A stretch of DNA of 64,000 nucleotides from Gluconobacter thailandicus F149-1 = NBRC 100600 (GTDB taxonomy: Bacteria > Pseudomonadota > Alphaproteobacteria > Acetobacterales > Acetobacteraceae): contig NZ_BANH01000013.1 in NCBI RefSeq assembly GCF_000964465.1, forward strand, positions 1-64,000, written 5' to 3'. The notes beneath the pieces are model-generated. The model was given only the letters and a program-made list of their open reading frames with translations. It was not told the origin of the DNA and did not search any database. Below are positions 8,537-18,541 of this stretch, in pieces. Numbering within the stretch: the stretch's first letter is position 1; every line of letters starts with the position of its first letter. Position numbers and translations under genes: made by a program.

Positions 8537-10011
8537 TCTTCCCTTACCTGACACTCTAACTGCATGGCCGTAGCCAGTCTTTCAAAACGCCGACGAACTG
8601 CACTACCTGCAGCACGCACGCTGCGTGCGCCCAGAATCAGCACAAGCTGCTGGTCTTCCACCAAAAGACGACATTCTTCCAGCAACACAGTCGTCCCGGC
8701 GCAGAGTGTATAGGCCAGACGGAGAGCCAGACCCAACCTGACCGCCCGCTCGATTTCCGAACGGGACAGAAGCTGACGGGACGGCTCAATCAGGGACGCG
8801 TCCATTGCCACTTCATAACGGACTGCAAGGGTGAGCCCGATGAATGCCCGGGCTGCATGTTCGAACCCGACCCCATGGCAATGCATAACGCGCTGGTAAG
8901 TCTGCTCCGCGCGATATTCAGGATGATCGTAAGAACCAATATCCGACAATGTACAGGCCAGTTGACGCAGGCGTCGCTGCCACGGCGTCTCGTCGCGAAA
9001 TAACGGTGCCGTCCATCCTGTGAGGGCATTGGACAGCGTGACACTGCGGGCAAGGCGCCCGGCCATTTCCTCAGCCAGAGCACTCATCGGGTCATCACCA
9101 GCAACTGACGATGCCACATGCTTCATGTACCAGCCTTCCCGCAGGCCATCGACACTGAAGACGACCTTGGACGGACGCACGCGCTCCATCAGGCATTTCA
9201 GAACAACGGCCGCGAAAGGGGCATCTCCCAGGCGTTTGCGAGGCGCATTCGGAAGTTTTTCAAGCGTGCGCTTGGACGCCCCAATCACCCAATCCGACAT
9301 CTCCCGCGCTTCCCCTTCAGAGAGCGTGAAAAGATGCACCAGATTGAGCGGATACTGCGTGCGGGCAATCTGCAGGCGGGCCAGAGCCCGGAAAGCCCCA
9401 CCTACCAGATACAGAGGCCGACCCGTCATGCCGGGAAGCCAGTTGACCTCCTGTAGCAGCTCCGAGGCGATTTCGGCAGCACGTTCAATACTACCCTTGG
9501 CGCGGTCCTGAAGGCGGATAACGCCGAGCTTGGTCGTCAGAGCCTCGTAATACTGACTGTCAGCCACGTGGATCAGTTCGAGCGAGCCGCCGCCAATGTC
9601 AGCGACAAGACCGTTGGCGTCCGGCAGTCCGCACAGCACACCACGAGCCGCGTAATCCGCTTCTTCCGTACCCTCAAGAACACGGATGGGAACGCCCGGC
9701 ATCCTTGCCCGTATAGCGGATACAAAATCCGGACCATTCGACGCGTCCCGGACAGCCGCAGTCGCCAGAACTTCGAAGGGGTCCGCTCCCATGGCCCGGG
9801 CGACCGTATGAAAACGTCCCAGCACGTCCATTGCCAGCGCAACACCTTCGTCATTCAGGCGACCTGTTGCATCCAGACCGCGCCCCAGCTTGAGGGTGAC
9901 CTTCTCGTTGAAGATGGGCAGCGGATTACGCGCAACGCCTTCAAAAACCACAAGCCTGACTGAATTGGACCCGAGATCGACAATGGCGGAACGCTGTGCA
10001 GATGATGACAT
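8533..10011 (-). CDS. ppx: Exopolyphosphatase, Ppx/GppA family
   Basis: A 492-residue ASKHA-fold phosphatase that degrades polyphosphate from the ends (or pppGpp, in GppA members). It has the N-terminal nucleotide-binding signature DLGSNSVRLVVFEG and the second phosphate loop IGGGSLEL, followed by an HD-like helical C-terminal domain. It starts 5 bases after the ppk stop, so the polyphosphate-making and -degrading enzymes are cotranscribed. The choice between Ppx and GppA cannot be made from motifs alone; the ppk neighbour favours Ppx. Confidence 0.9.
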   Translation of the reverse strand: MSSSAQRSAIVDLGSNSVRLVVFEGVARNPLPIFNEKVTLKLGRGLDATGRLNDEGVALAMDVLGRFHTVARAMGADPFEVLATAAVRDASNGPDFVSAIRARMPGVPIRVLEGTEEADYAARGVLCGLPDANGLVADIGGGSLELIHVADSQYYEALTTKLGVIRLQDRAKGSIERAAEIASELLQEVNWLPGMTGRPLYLVGGAFRALARLQIARTQYPLNLVHLFTLSEGEAREMSDWVIGASKRTLEKLPNAPRKRLGDAPFAAVVLKCLMERVRPSKVVFSVDGLREGWYMKHVASSVAGDDPMSALAEEMAGRLARSVTLSNALTGWTAPLFRDETPWQRRLRQLACTLSDIGSYDHPEYRAEQTYQRVMHCHGVGFEHAARAFIGLTLAVRYEVAMDASLIEPSRQLLSRSEIERAVRLGLALRLAYTLCAGTTVLLEECRLLVEDQQLVLILGARSVRAAGSAVRRRFERLATAMQLECQVREE

Positions 10012-10016
10012 GAGGT

Positions 10017-12311
10017 TCAGTCTTCCAGAATCCGGTCAGGCCGCTCGCGTGGGCGATGGGCCTCCGGAAGAGCTTTCTCCCGTGCGGCCGAACCCCGGCC
10101 GGACAGGGATGGATTATTCATGAAGTATTCGTGGGCAGAAAACGGATGAGCGCCAGGGGCAACCCGATGCCAGCGGCCGTCTTTCAACAGCGTCCAGCTC
10201 TGAAGGGTGTCCTTGATGTTCATCGTCATGATCTGGCCGAGAATCTGGGCATGAACGGTTGGATTGGTAATGGGCACCATTGCTTCTACCCTCCAATCCA
10301 TGTTCCGCACCATCCAGTCCGCGGAAGAAATGAAAACTTTTGCCTTATGGGACGGCATTCGATGGCCATTTCCGAATGCAAAAACGCGCGCATGCTCCAG
10401 AAACCGCCCGACGATGGACTTGATGTCGATATTCTCCGAGAGCCCCGGAACACCGGGACGGAGACAGCAGATCCCACGGATGATGCCAACGATCTTCACG
10501 CCTGCCTGAGAGGCCTCATAAAGCAGATCAATGAGTTCTGCATCAACAAGGCTGTTCATTTTCAACCAGATGCGAGCCGGACGACCGGCCTTGGCGTGTG
10601 CGATTTCATCCCGGATCAGTTGCTCGATTGTCGGCCGGATCGTGATCGGAGAGAATGCGAGGGCATCCATTTTCTCCGGTGTGGCGTAGCCGGTCATATA
10701 ATTAAACAGCTTGGCTGAATCGGAAGCCAGCTTCGGATCGCACGTGAAGAAGGACAGATCCGTGTAAACCCGCGCCGTGATCGGATGGTAATTACCCGTT
10801 CCGAAGTGAGCGTAGGACCGCAGCGTCCCGCCCTCGCGACGGACCACAAGGCTGAGTTTCGCGTGTGTTTTCAGGTGCGCAAAACCGAAAACAACCTGCA
10901 CGCCAGCTGATTCAAGCGCCCGTGACAGACGAATATTGGCTTCCTCGTCAAACCGTGCCCGCAGTTCGACCATGGCTGTGACGGATTTGCCTGCTTCAGC
11001 CGCCTCGATCAGGGCCTGAACAATCGGGCTGTCACGTGATGTACGGTACAGTGTCTGCTTGATGGCCAGAACATTCGGGTCCAAGGCAGCCTGACGCAGG
11101 AACTGAACCACCACGTCGAAGCTTTCGAAGGGGTGGTGAACGACAATATCCTTCGCACGGATGGCCGCGAAGCAGTCCCCGTCATAATCCAGAATGCGCT
11201 CCGGAAAGCGCGGTGTATAAGGCGGGAACACGAGATCCGGACGATCGTCGACAATCAGCTGCTTGAGATCGACGACGCCGACGAAACTTGGAAGAACGAG
11301 CACATCTTCTTCGTTGACTCCTAGCTCCTCGCCCATTTCACGACCAAGCGTTTCTGGCAGTTTCTGATCGAGCGCAAGATGAATGCCCACGCCACGGCGA
11401 CGCTGTTTCAATGCGGTCTCGTAGGAGCGGACAAGATCTTCTGCTTCGTCTTCGAATTCCACGTCCGTATCGCGGATTATCCGCAGGACACCCGCTGCAC
11501 CGATGGAGAGTCCGGGGAACAGACGATCAGCGAAAAGCTGGACCAGATCTTCCAGCAGTACAAAACGGATCTCGCCGGACGCATCTCCGCCCGACCCGAC
11601 TTTGGACGGCAGACGCAGGAAGCGCGGAACCTGTGCCGGTAACAGGATCAGACCATCCATGACGTGCTTTGCGGTTGTCGGATCTTTCAGACGCATGACA
11701 AGCGCCAGACCCATATTCGGGATGAACGGCAACGGATGAGACGGATCAACAGCCAGCGGCGTCAGAACCGGGAAGACGCGCTCCTGGAACAGTGTTGCAA
11801 GCTGTGCGAGGTCAGCATCATCAAGACCATCCGTTGGCAGGATGGAAATCCCAGCATTTTTCAGTTCGGCTTCAAGCTGGCGCCAGACGCGCTGCTGCTC
11901 TTCCAGAAGAAAACGCGCTTTCTGACGGACTGCGGCAAGCTGCTGAACAGGCGTCGCGCCGTCAGGACTACGCACCACCATGCCTTCGCGAACCTGCCCG
12001 ACGAGGCCGGCCACGCGAACAGAATAGAATTCGTCCAGATTGCTCGCACTGATGGACAGGAAACGGACCCGTTCAAGAAGTGGATTACGTGGGCTTTCGG
12101 CCTCTTCAATGACGCGCTGGTTGAAATCGAGCCAAGACAGTTCGCGATTGATGAACCGCTCCGGCGAGGTCGGCATGTCCGCATAATCCTTGGCCGTCGG
12201 AACAACCATCCGCCGACGCCTCGCCCGGGTGACAGCCGGGGTCATGCTGCCTTCACGAGGCTGGCGGGAAGTGCGGCGGCGCGGAGTCGGTTTCTTATCT
12301 TCAGTCGTCAC
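10017..12311 (-). CDS. ppk: Polyphosphate kinase 1
   Basis: Reversible transfer of the ATP gamma phosphate to polyphosphate. The 764-residue protein has the N, head and two phospholipase-D-like catalytic domains of PPK1. It begins its conserved part with [16 protein letters not shown] (about residues 51-66). The autophosphorylated histidine lies in [20 protein letters not shown], and the second PLD-like site in [15 protein letters not shown]. The C-terminal tail is basic and divergent. An Arg-rich N-terminal extension of about 45 residues precedes the domain. It leads the ppk-ppx-cdh run. Confidence 0.96.
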   Translation of the reverse strand: MTTEDKKPTPRRRTSRQPREGSMTPAVTRARRRRMVVPTAKDYADMPTSPERFINRELSWLDFNQRVIEEAESPRNPLLERVRFLSISASNLDEFYSVRVAGLVGQVREGMVVRSPDGATPVQQLAAVRQKARFLLEEQQRVWRQLEAELKNAGISILPTDGLDDADLAQLATLFQERVFPVLTPLAVDPSHPLPFIPNMGLALVMRLKDPTTAKHVMDGLILLPAQVPRFLRLPSKVGSGGDASGEIRFVLLEDLVQLFADRLFPGLSIGAAGVLRIIRDTDVEFEDEAEDLVRSYETALKQRRRGVGIHLALDQKLPETLGREMGEELGVNEEDVLVLPSFVGVVDLKQLIVDDRPDLVFPPYTPRFPERILDYDGDCFAAIRAKDIVVHHPFESFDVVVQFLRQAALDPNVLAIKQTLYRTSRDSPIVQALIEAAEAGKSVTAMVELRARFDEEANIRLSRALESAGVQVVFGFAHLKTHAKLSLVVRREGGTLRSYAHFGTGNYHPITARVYTDLSFFTCDPKLASDSAKLFNYMTGYATPEKMDALAFSPITIRPTIEQLIRDEIAHAKAGRPARIWLKMNSLVDAELIDLLYEASQAGVKIVGIIRGICCLRPGVPGLSENIDIKSIVGRFLEHARVFAFGNGHRMPSHKAKVFISSADWMVRNMDWRVEAMVPITNPTVHAQILGQIMTMNIKDTLQSWTLLKDGRWHRVAPGAHPFSAHEYFMNNPSLSGRGSAAREKALPEAHRPRERPDRILED

Positions 12312-12393
12312 GATGGTCTCTTCCGGGAAGCTCGAACCAAAATCCCGATCAGGATCGGGACTCGGAAGAAGCGTGTCAAACGTCGGTTTTGTG

Positions 12394-13119
12394 TCATTCG
12401 TCCGAATGCTCGGACATCAGGAGATCGGGAAGCATTTCCAGCGCCAGTGCGCGGGTGATGGCCGTGCCACGCGCAAGCGCCGCATCATCCAGGCGCTCAA
12501 CAGCAGAAACCAGCGCACTTCCGGTCCGGGGAAGATGACGCCACAACCAGTCCGTCACGGGTTGGGACACCACGAGTTGCCGATGCGCCAGAAGCGAAAG
12601 GAGCAGCGTTGCCCGCAGATCATCTTCCGGCTCGCCCGTCGCCGTGGTGGCGGTGGCCCGCAGACGACTGGCGAGATCTGCAAGAGCGAAATGACTACGC
12701 GATGGCGGCAGCCGCCCAACCATCAGAACGCGATCACCCTGCGCCAGAGCATCATTCAGAAGATGAAGCAGGGTGGCCTCATCCCCCGGCGAATCGGCGT
12801 TATCAATGGCGAGATTACCCTGTACGCGGATGCGCCCCCCTGAAGAGGAGCGGGAAAACAGGCGCGCATCTAGAACGGTTGCGTCATATTCCTGCGCCCA
12901 GACAGACAGAAGATGGGTTTTACCCGTGCCCGCAGGCCCCCAGAGCCACAGCCGTCCGTCCGGCCATCCCTTGCGGGACAACCACGCTCTCGCAGCCGCA
13001 TTGGACGGACTCGTAATGAAACGCTCGGCTGTAAATGCCGCCGGCCTCCTTAAGGGAAAAGCCATCTGCGGGCCGCTATCCCCTGCCGCGGGTACCGTCT
13101 GTCCGTCCGGTTTTGTCAT
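12394..13119 (-). CDS. hda: DnaA-related ATPase, Hda/HdaA type
   Basis: A DnaA-domain-III-like AAA+ protein of about 241 residues with Walker [10 protein letters not shown], a short sensor region and no DNA-binding domain IV. In Alphaproteobacteria this protein works with the beta clamp to promote ATP hydrolysis by DnaA. The N terminus [12 protein letters not shown] contains a hydrophobic patch of the kind that binds the clamp. The frame opens at 13152; the ATG at 13119 with AAGG upstream is preferred. The position between ppk and divergent purM is a conserved alphaproteobacterial arrangement. Confidence 0.86.
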   Translation of the reverse strand: MTKPDGQTVPAAGDSGPQMAFPLRRPAAFTAERFITSPSNAAARAWLSRKGWPDGRLWLWGPAGTGKTHLLSVWAQEYDATVLDARLFSRSSSGGRIRVQGNLAIDNADSPGDEATLLHLLNDALAQGDRVLMVGRLPPSRSHFALADLASRLRATATTATGEPEDDLRATLLLSLLAHRQLVVSQPVTDWLWRHLPRTGSALVSAVERLDDAALARGTAITRALALEMLPDLLMSEHSDE

Positions 13120-13216
13120 GCCAGCCCTTTTTCCGTGTCGTTCCGCTCTCAAATAGCGTTCCGCCCGTGCGCAGGATGCTCTAGAACGGCGTCACGTCAA
13201 CCAGCGGGAAGCTTTC

Positions 13217-14281
13217 ATGATGACCAATCAGCCCGACACCCCTCAGGGCGCCAGCTATGCACAGGCTGGCGTGGACATTGCCGCAGGCGACGCTCTGGTC
13301 GATGCCATCAAGCCGGCAGCCAAAGCAACGAACCGTCCGGGAACAATGGGCGGCCTCGGTGGTTTCGGCGCTTTGTTTGATCTGAAAGCCGCTGGTTTCA
13401 CGGATCCTGTCCTCGTCAGTTGCACGGATGGCGTCGGCACCAAGCTCATGGTCGCCATCGAGGCCGGCAAGCATGATGAGGTCGGTGTGGATCTCGTAGC
13501 CATGTGCGTGAACGATCTGGTCGTACAGGGTGCGACGCCACTGTTTTTCCTCGATTATCTCGCAACCGGCAAGCTGTCCGTTGAAGATGCCGCCACCGTT
13601 GTGAAAGGCATTGCACGCGGCTGTGCGGAATCCGGCTGTGCCCTGGTTGGTGGAGAAACGGCAGAAATGCCCGGTATGTACGCACCGGGACATTATGATC
13701 TTGCGGGCTTCAGTGTTGGTGCGGCAGAGAGGGATAACCTGCTTCCCGCCGGTATCCGTGAAGGTGACGCGCTGATCGGTCTCCCTTCTTCTGGCGTGCA
13801 CTCCAACGGCTTTTCGCTGGTTCGCGAGATCGTTCGGCGGTCCGGTCTGGGCTGGAACGCGCCCGCACCTTTTGCAGAAGGGCATACGCTCGCAGAAGCC
13901 CTTCTGACACCCACGAAGCTTTATGTGCGTACGGTTCTGGACCTGCACGCCAAGGGTCTGCTGCGTGGATGCGCGCACATTACAGGCGGCGGCCTTCCCG
14001 GTAACCTTCCGCGCGTTCTGCCCGAAGGACTTGGCGTTCGCATTGATGGCTCGTCCTGGACCATCCCGTCAGTTTTCCGCTGGATGGCGAAGGTTGGTAA
14101 CGTAGCGCCTGATGAGATGCTTCGGGTCTTCAACTGCGGCATCGGCATGGTTCTGGTCACCCCTGAGCCAGAGCGAGTTCTGACGGAACTGGAAGCTCGC
14201 GGAGAAAGCGCCTTCCTGATTGGTGAAATTGTTCGTTCCGATGAAAATTATGCGCTGACAGCGCCGGTTTCCTTTTCATGA
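13217..14281 (+). CDS. purM: Phosphoribosylformylglycinamidine cyclo-ligase
   Basis: ATP-dependent closure of FGAM to AIR in purine synthesis. It is 354 residues, normal for PurM. Family blocks are [16 protein letters not shown], the glycine-rich [17 protein letters not shown], the active-site [22 protein letters not shown] and [11 protein letters not shown]. Two adjacent ATGs (13217, 13220) are possible, preceded by GGGAAG. It overlaps purN by 4 bases and is divergent from hda. Confidence 0.96.
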   Translation: MMTNQPDTPQGASYAQAGVDIAAGDALVDAIKPAAKATNRPGTMGGLGGFGALFDLKAAGFTDPVLVSCTDGVGTKLMVAIEAGKHDEVGVDLVAMCVNDLVVQGATPLFFLDYLATGKLSVEDAATVVKGIARGCAESGCALVGGETAEMPGMYAPGHYDLAGFSVGAAERDNLLPAGIREGDALIGLPSSGVHSNGFSLVREIVRRSGLGWNAPAPFAEGHTLAEALLTPTKLYVRTVLDLHAKGLLRGCAHITGGGLPGNLPRVLPEGLGVRIDGSSWTIPSVFRWMAKVGNVAPDEMLRVFNCGIGMVLVTPEPERVLTELEARGESAFLIGEIVRSDENYALTAPVSFS

Positions 14282-14859
14282 TTCAAAAGACGCCAATTGC
14301 CGTTCTGATCAGTGGTCGCGGAAGCAATATGCGCGCCCTGATCGAAGCCTGCGAACGGCCTGATTATCCCGCTCGTATCGCGCTAGTTCTGAGTAACCGG
14401 CCAGATGCGGTGGGTCTTGAAGTCGCCCGTGCTGCGGGCCTTCAGACCATAGCCATTGACCACAAGCCTTTTGGAAAAGATCGGGAAGCGCACGAACGGA
14501 AAGTCGATGCAGCCATTCGTGCTTCCGGCGCTCAGATTGTCTGCCTTGCAGGCTATATGCGTGTTTTGACACCATTTCTGGTCAACTCATGGGAAGGACG
14601 GATGCTGAACATTCATCCGAGCCTCCTCCCGGCGTTTCCCGGACTTCATACGCACGAGGCGGCCCTGACGGCGGGTGCCAAAGAACATGGATGCACCGTG
14701 CATCTGGTCACGGCCGGAGTGGACGAAGGGCCTATCCTTGGACAGGCTGCCGTACCGGTTCTTGCTGATGATACTCCAGACACGCTGGCGGCTCGCGTTC
14801 TGGAACAGGAACACGTGCTTTATCCTTCTATTCTCTCCAAATTTATCAGTGATCAGTAG
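14278..14859 (+). CDS. purN: Phosphoribosylglycinamide formyltransferase
   Basis: Transfers formyl from 10-formyl-tetrahydrofolate to GAR in purine synthesis. At 193 residues it fits PurN. The N-terminal phosphate loop is LISGRGSNM. The catalytic Asn-His-Asp set is visible in [14 protein letters not shown] and [14 protein letters not shown]. The ATG overlaps the purM stop (ATGATT), so the two are translated from one message. The AT-rich island begins just downstream of its stop. Confidence 0.95.
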   Translation: MIQKTPIAVLISGRGSNMRALIEACERPDYPARIALVLSNRPDAVGLEVARAAGLQTIAIDHKPFGKDREAHERKVDAAIRASGAQIVCLAGYMRVLTPFLVNSWEGRMLNIHPSLLPAFPGLHTHEAALTAGAKEHGCTVHLVTAGVDEGPILGQAAVPVLADDTPDTLAARVLEQEHVLYPSILSKFISDQ

Positions 14860-15080
14860 TTACCATCTATGGGAAGATAAAATTATTATTTCTGCTCCAT
14901 TTCTCCCATAGTCTTAAAAATATCTTCCACCAAAAGAGATAAATTTACCTTATTTCTTGTTTAGTGAACGTTCCCGATTTTTTTCATGTCGGCTATATAG
15001 AATAAAATTGTAACACCCAGAGATATAAGCGTCGTAGTTCCCAAGCAATATCTTCCTGGCTTTCCTAAAGGACGGTTATC

Positions 15081-16010
15081 ATGAGTGATTTGAAAATTGC
15101 TGTTCTGATACCTTGTTATAATGAAGAAGTAGCGATCGCTCAGGTTGTTTCAGAATTTAAATCGTACCTACCTGAAGCCCAGATCTACGTTTACGACAAC
15201 AATTCTTCAGATGGCACTGTTGATTCCGCTCGTCGGGCAGGCGCAATTGTTCGTTCTGAAACAATGCAGGGAAAGGGACATGTTGTAAGGCGCATGTTCT
15301 CTGACATTGAAGCTGATTACTACGTATTGGTCGACGGAGATGCGACCTACGAAACTGCTGCAGCGCGACGTATGGTCGAGAGAGCGTCCAGCGAAGGCCT
15401 GGATATGGTGAATGGCGTTCGTGTGACGGATCGCACTGCTGCCTATCGTCCAGGCCACGTTCTAGGCAACAAAATGCTGACTGGCCTTGTGATGTCGATC
15501 TTTGGACGCCGTACAACAGATCTTTTATCCGGTTATCGGGTATTTTCCAGACGTTTCGTCAAATCATTTCCAGTTATGTCAGCAGGATTTGAGATCGAAA
15601 CAGAGTTCAGCGTTCATGCATTGGAACTCAATATGCCGATCGCCGAAGAGCCAACCCTCTATGTTGAGCGTCCTGTAGGATCGACGTCAAAATTAAATAC
15701 ATATCAGGATGGATTCCGTATCCTCTTAACCATTCTCATGCTTGTCCAACGAGAAAAGCCTGTTCTTTTTTACTTTTCCTCAGGTCTTGCTCTTTTCGTG
15801 GTCGGCCTTCTAGTCGGAGCACCGGTAGTCCTTGAGTATACCCGAACCGGCTTGGTCCCTCGATTACCTTCCGCAGTTCTTGCTACTGGCCTCGTCATCC
15901 TCTCAGCGCTTTGTATTCTCTGTGGAATTGTCATGAACGGCATCAAACACGGTCGCCAAGAAATGAAGAGACTATCCTATCTGTCTTATGCAATTAGAAT
16001 TGAGCAATAA
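15081..16010 (+). CDS. GT2 family glycosyltransferase with C-terminal membrane helices
   Basis: A 309-residue GT-A enzyme resembling polyprenyl-phosphate sugar synthases (DPM1/GtrB-like). The start of the fold is VLIPCYNEEVAIAQVV, with DNNSSDGT and the metal-binding DGDATYE following. The acceptor-side LLSGYRVFSRRFVKSFP is also conserved. Two hydrophobic segments near the C terminus (about 230-255 and 265-290) anchor it in the membrane. It probably charges undecaprenyl phosphate with a sugar for a later membrane-bound transferase; the DUF2142 protein next door may be that partner. AAAGGAC precedes the ATG. The gene is AT-richer than its neighbours. Confidence 0.85.
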   Translation: MSDLKIAVLIPCYNEEVAIAQVVSEFKSYLPEAQIYVYDNNSSDGTVDSARRAGAIVRSETMQGKGHVVRRMFSDIEADYYVLVDGDATYETAAARRMVERASSEGLDMVNGVRVTDRTAAYRPGHVLGNKMLTGLVMSIFGRRTTDLLSGYRVFSRRFVKSFPVMSAGFEIETEFSVHALELNMPIAEEPTLYVERPVGSTSKLNTYQDGFRILLTILMLVQREKPVLFYFSSGLALFVVGLLVGAPVVLEYTRTGLVPRLPSAVLATGLVILSALCILCGIVMNGIKHGRQEMKRLSYLSYAIRIEQ

Positions 16011-16067
16011 TTAATTCGTGCAGCAGACAGGTTTGTATCTTGAGAGAAATTCCAGGAAAATCACATT

Positions 16068-17480
16068 ATGAATTATATTAATAATTTTCTTATATTTCTA
16101 AAAAGAAATCTAAGGCCGATTGAGGTAATTTATCTTACCTCAATACTTATTATAGGAATTTTTCTTGTTTACAGAGTTACTCCTGTCAGTGGAATAGACG
16201 AAGAATTTCATTTTTATCGTGCTCAGCAAATTTCTCAGGGTGACCTGTTTGCGCAACGCTATCCCAATCATATGTTTGGTGGCGGCCTTGATGCGCACAT
16301 CCTCACTTGGGTTCATTATTTCAATTCAAATAGAGACCGTCATCAGCCCTCTGAAATGAATGTCGCGGCTCAGATTGCAGAAGATGTCCAAAACGCTCCG
16401 AAACATCAGGATGTTGTCGTTTTTCCTTCTACTGCTTCTTATTCTCCAATAATGTATATTCCGTCTGCTACAGGTCTACTCTTGGCAAAATTACTTCACA
16501 GTAAAGTAGATACAAAATATTACGCAGGAAGATTGGGAAATCTGATCGGGTATATATTACTACTATCTATTGTTGTAGCAATATTACCCGTAGGTCGACT
16601 TTATTTTCTTGCAATAATGTCAACACCAACCGCCCTTCATCTAGCAACGACCTATAGCGCCGATCCAGTAACCAACTTGGGGTCCCTTCTATTCCTTGCC
16701 TGCTGCCTGAAAATACGCACAGTTACACCTGAAGAACGAAAAATCTGGCTTCGGCTCATCATTGCACTCTCCGTTCCGCTTGGCCTTTTCAAATTAACAT
16801 GCAGCCTCCTAAGCTTTGGATGTCTATTAGTTCCAATCAGCTATTTCGAAACGCCTAAGAAATATGCGCGTTTCTGCTTCACAGTTGTAGGGTTAAGTAT
16901 TCTATCCGCCGTCGTCTGGAATGGAATATATCCTTTTAATCCTGCCCATTACTGGAACACAGGAGGAGACCCAAAGATCCAAATCCACACCATGCTCACT
17001 AACCCTTTGTCATTCCTACACGAAATTACTGAAACCTATCGTGTTGGACTACATTGGTGGGGAGAAGATGCATGGGGGCGCTTCGGCGGTGGACCCGCTC
17101 CTCTATTCTTTAAGATAGGTGAAAAAACCGGCGTCATCGCAGTTGCTCTGATCGTTTTACTGGCATTCTTTGACAAGAGAGGCGTTTCTGGCCGCTTCCC
17201 AGCTATGATTTTAATAGCGCTAGGATTATCTTACTCTCTATTCACGATTTTAGCATTTTATGTAGGCTTTACTCATTTCGGCGAGCCTACGGTCAGCGGT
17301 CTTCAGGGGCGTTATTTCTTCCTCAGTGCTGCCACCATTTTAGGAGGCATAACAATGCTGCTCCCTAAAACAAAAAACATTCCAGAAAAATTGAATACAA
17401 TTTTTCTAGGGCTTTATTTTTTATGTGTAATGCACGTCTGCATTGAGGCCACGGGGATCTACGCACACCTCTGGAACTAA
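16068..17480 (+). CDS. DUF2142-type polytopic membrane protein, probable GT-C glycosyltransferase
   Basis: A 470-residue protein with about ten to twelve hydrophobic helices. After the first helix it has GIDEEFHFYRAQQISQGDLFAQRY, whose acidic pair in the first outer loop is typical of GT-C enzymes that use polyprenyl-phosphate sugars. DUF2142 proteins are often encoded near polyprenol-phosphate GT2 genes, as here. The donor and acceptor are unknown. Base composition is clearly lower in GC than the flanking genes, with many ATA, TTA and AGA codons, suggesting horizontal acquisition together with the GT2 gene. Confidence 0.75.
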   Translation: MNYINNFLIFLKRNLRPIEVIYLTSILIIGIFLVYRVTPVSGIDEEFHFYRAQQISQGDLFAQRYPNHMFGGGLDAHILTWVHYFNSNRDRHQPSEMNVAAQIAEDVQNAPKHQDVVVFPSTASYSPIMYIPSATGLLLAKLLHSKVDTKYYAGRLGNLIGYILLLSIVVAILPVGRLYFLAIMSTPTALHLATTYSADPVTNLGSLLFLACCLKIRTVTPEERKIWLRLIIALSVPLGLFKLTCSLLSFGCLLVPISYFETPKKYARFCFTVVGLSILSAVVWNGIYPFNPAHYWNTGGDPKIQIHTMLTNPLSFLHEITETYRVGLHWWGEDAWGRFGGGPAPLFFKIGEKTGVIAVALIVLLAFFDKRGVSGRFPAMILIALGLSYSLFTILAFYVGFTHFGEPTVSGLQGRYFFLSAATILGGITMLLPKTKNIPEKLNTIFLGLYFLCVMHVCIEATGIYAHLWN

Positions 17481-17955
17481 TGAAAAATTGGATGGTTTAT
17501 AAGATTTTTCGCGTTAACGCTTGAGCTATGCTTCCATACTTTTCCGGCTTGGAGTTGGGAAAGTATGGAATGAAACAGCCTGCTTTTTTTGGCCCAGGAT
17601 TGCCTGCCCCCTGAACGAATATGGATGGTCAGCTTGAGATACTTTCCCAGACTGTGACGTTTTGGGGCTTCTCAGGCGAAGTTAAAGAAGTCTCTGGCGC
17701 ATTCGAAAGGCGTCAAAAACAGCCTTCCTCTTATCGGCCCTTGTTTCTGATGTACAAAATTTGAAAACAGCAGACAGCACATCGTGTCCCCAAGAGAGGT
17801 TCCCGCTGCCATTTGCATGCTTCTTAACTAAATCTCAGAGAAATTGAACACTCAGAACTTTCAAGAGGATTGAATAAGATCAGAAATAAAAATCTTGAGG
17901 AATATCCTGATTATTAATAATAACCAACCAGATATATTTTTCTTTAAATAACAAA
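17481..17955. other. AT-rich gap without a recognisable gene
   Basis: This 475-base stretch between the DUF2142 gene and the ndk terminator has no convincing coding frame. It holds a 14-base-pair inverted repeat at 17532-17570 (TTCCATACTTTTCC against GGGAAAGTATGGAA, loop of 11). A T-tract starts 13 bases further on, at 17583. Part of the arm motif (ATACTTTCCCA) recurs at about 17638-17650. It could be the terminator of the GT2-DUF2142 unit or the relic of a mobile element end; I do not recognise a transposase fragment. Confidence 0.4.
17532..17570 (+). repeat. Inverted repeat downstream of the GT2-DUF2142 unit
   Basis: The arms TTCCATACTTTTCC and GGGAAAGTATGGAA can form a 14-base-pair stem with one G-T wobble and an 11-base loop. 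The T-tract lies 13 bases away, which is far for an intrinsic terminator. A mobile-element end is the alternative. Confidence 0.5.
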
Positions 17956-17992
17956 AAATCAGGAAAGCACGATTAATGTGCTTTCCTGATTT
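17956..17992 (-). terminator. Terminator of ndk
   Basis: A perfect 15-base-pair stem (AAATCAGGAAAGCAC with GTGCTTTCCTGATTT) and a 7-base loop, followed on the minus strand by a T-tract. It lies just after the ndk stop. Confidence 0.9.
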
Positions 17993-18004
17993 GTAATATC
18001 TTCC

Positions 18005-18427
18005 TTACGGAAGAATTTCCGTCTCAGCGAAGAAGAATGCGATTTCGTTCTTTGCATTCTCAAGGCTGTCGGAGCCGTGTACGGAGTTGGCTTCGATGCT
18101 CTCTGCGTACAGCTTGCGAACAGTGCCTTCAGCAGCGTCAGCCGGGTTCGTAGCACCCATGACTTCACGATGCTTGGCAACAGCGTTCTCAGCCTGCAGA
18201 ACCTGCACGACAACCGGCTCGGCAATCATGGAGGACACGAGGCTGCCGTAGAACGGACGCTCCTTGTGAACAGCGTAGAAGGCACCAGCCTGCTTTTCGG
18301 TCAGCTGAATGCGCTTCTGGGCGACGATGCGCAGACCGGCTTCTTCGAACACGGCATTGATCTTGCCGGTCAGGTTACGCTTCGTAGCGTCGGGCTTGAT
18401 GATTGAAAGCGTGCGCTCGAGAGCCAT
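18005..18427 (-). CDS. ndk: Nucleoside diphosphate kinase
   Basis: Transfers the gamma phosphate between nucleoside di- and triphosphates through a phosphohistidine. It is 140 residues from [14 protein letters not shown], the usual Ndk start. AGGAGA stands seven bases before this ATG, which decides against the longer frame from 18448. The active-site histidine lies in ANSVHGSDS, and the KPDATKRN and RPFYGSLV blocks are intact. It is divergent from the ABC-F gene and has its own terminator. Confidence 0.96.
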   Translation of the reverse strand: MALERTLSIIKPDATKRNLTGKINAVFEEAGLRIVAQKRIQLTEKQAGAFYAVHKERPFYGSLVSSMIAEPVVVQVLQAENAVAKHREVMGATNPADAAEGTVRKLYAESIEANSVHGSDSLENAKNEIAFFFAETEILP

Positions 18428-18541
18428 CTTTCTTCTCCTGTTGGACAAAGGGGTAAATCCCGCCGTTCCACTAGAGCAAATTCATCGTTCCTGATAGGTC
18501 TGTCGCGGTTTTTTCACTCTTCCCGACTGATCGAGGCGCCT

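Noticed and set aside
17600-17740. Transposase remnant on the minus strand
   Set aside because: Short translated fragments looked vaguely transposase-like, but stops interrupt them and no known motif was found.
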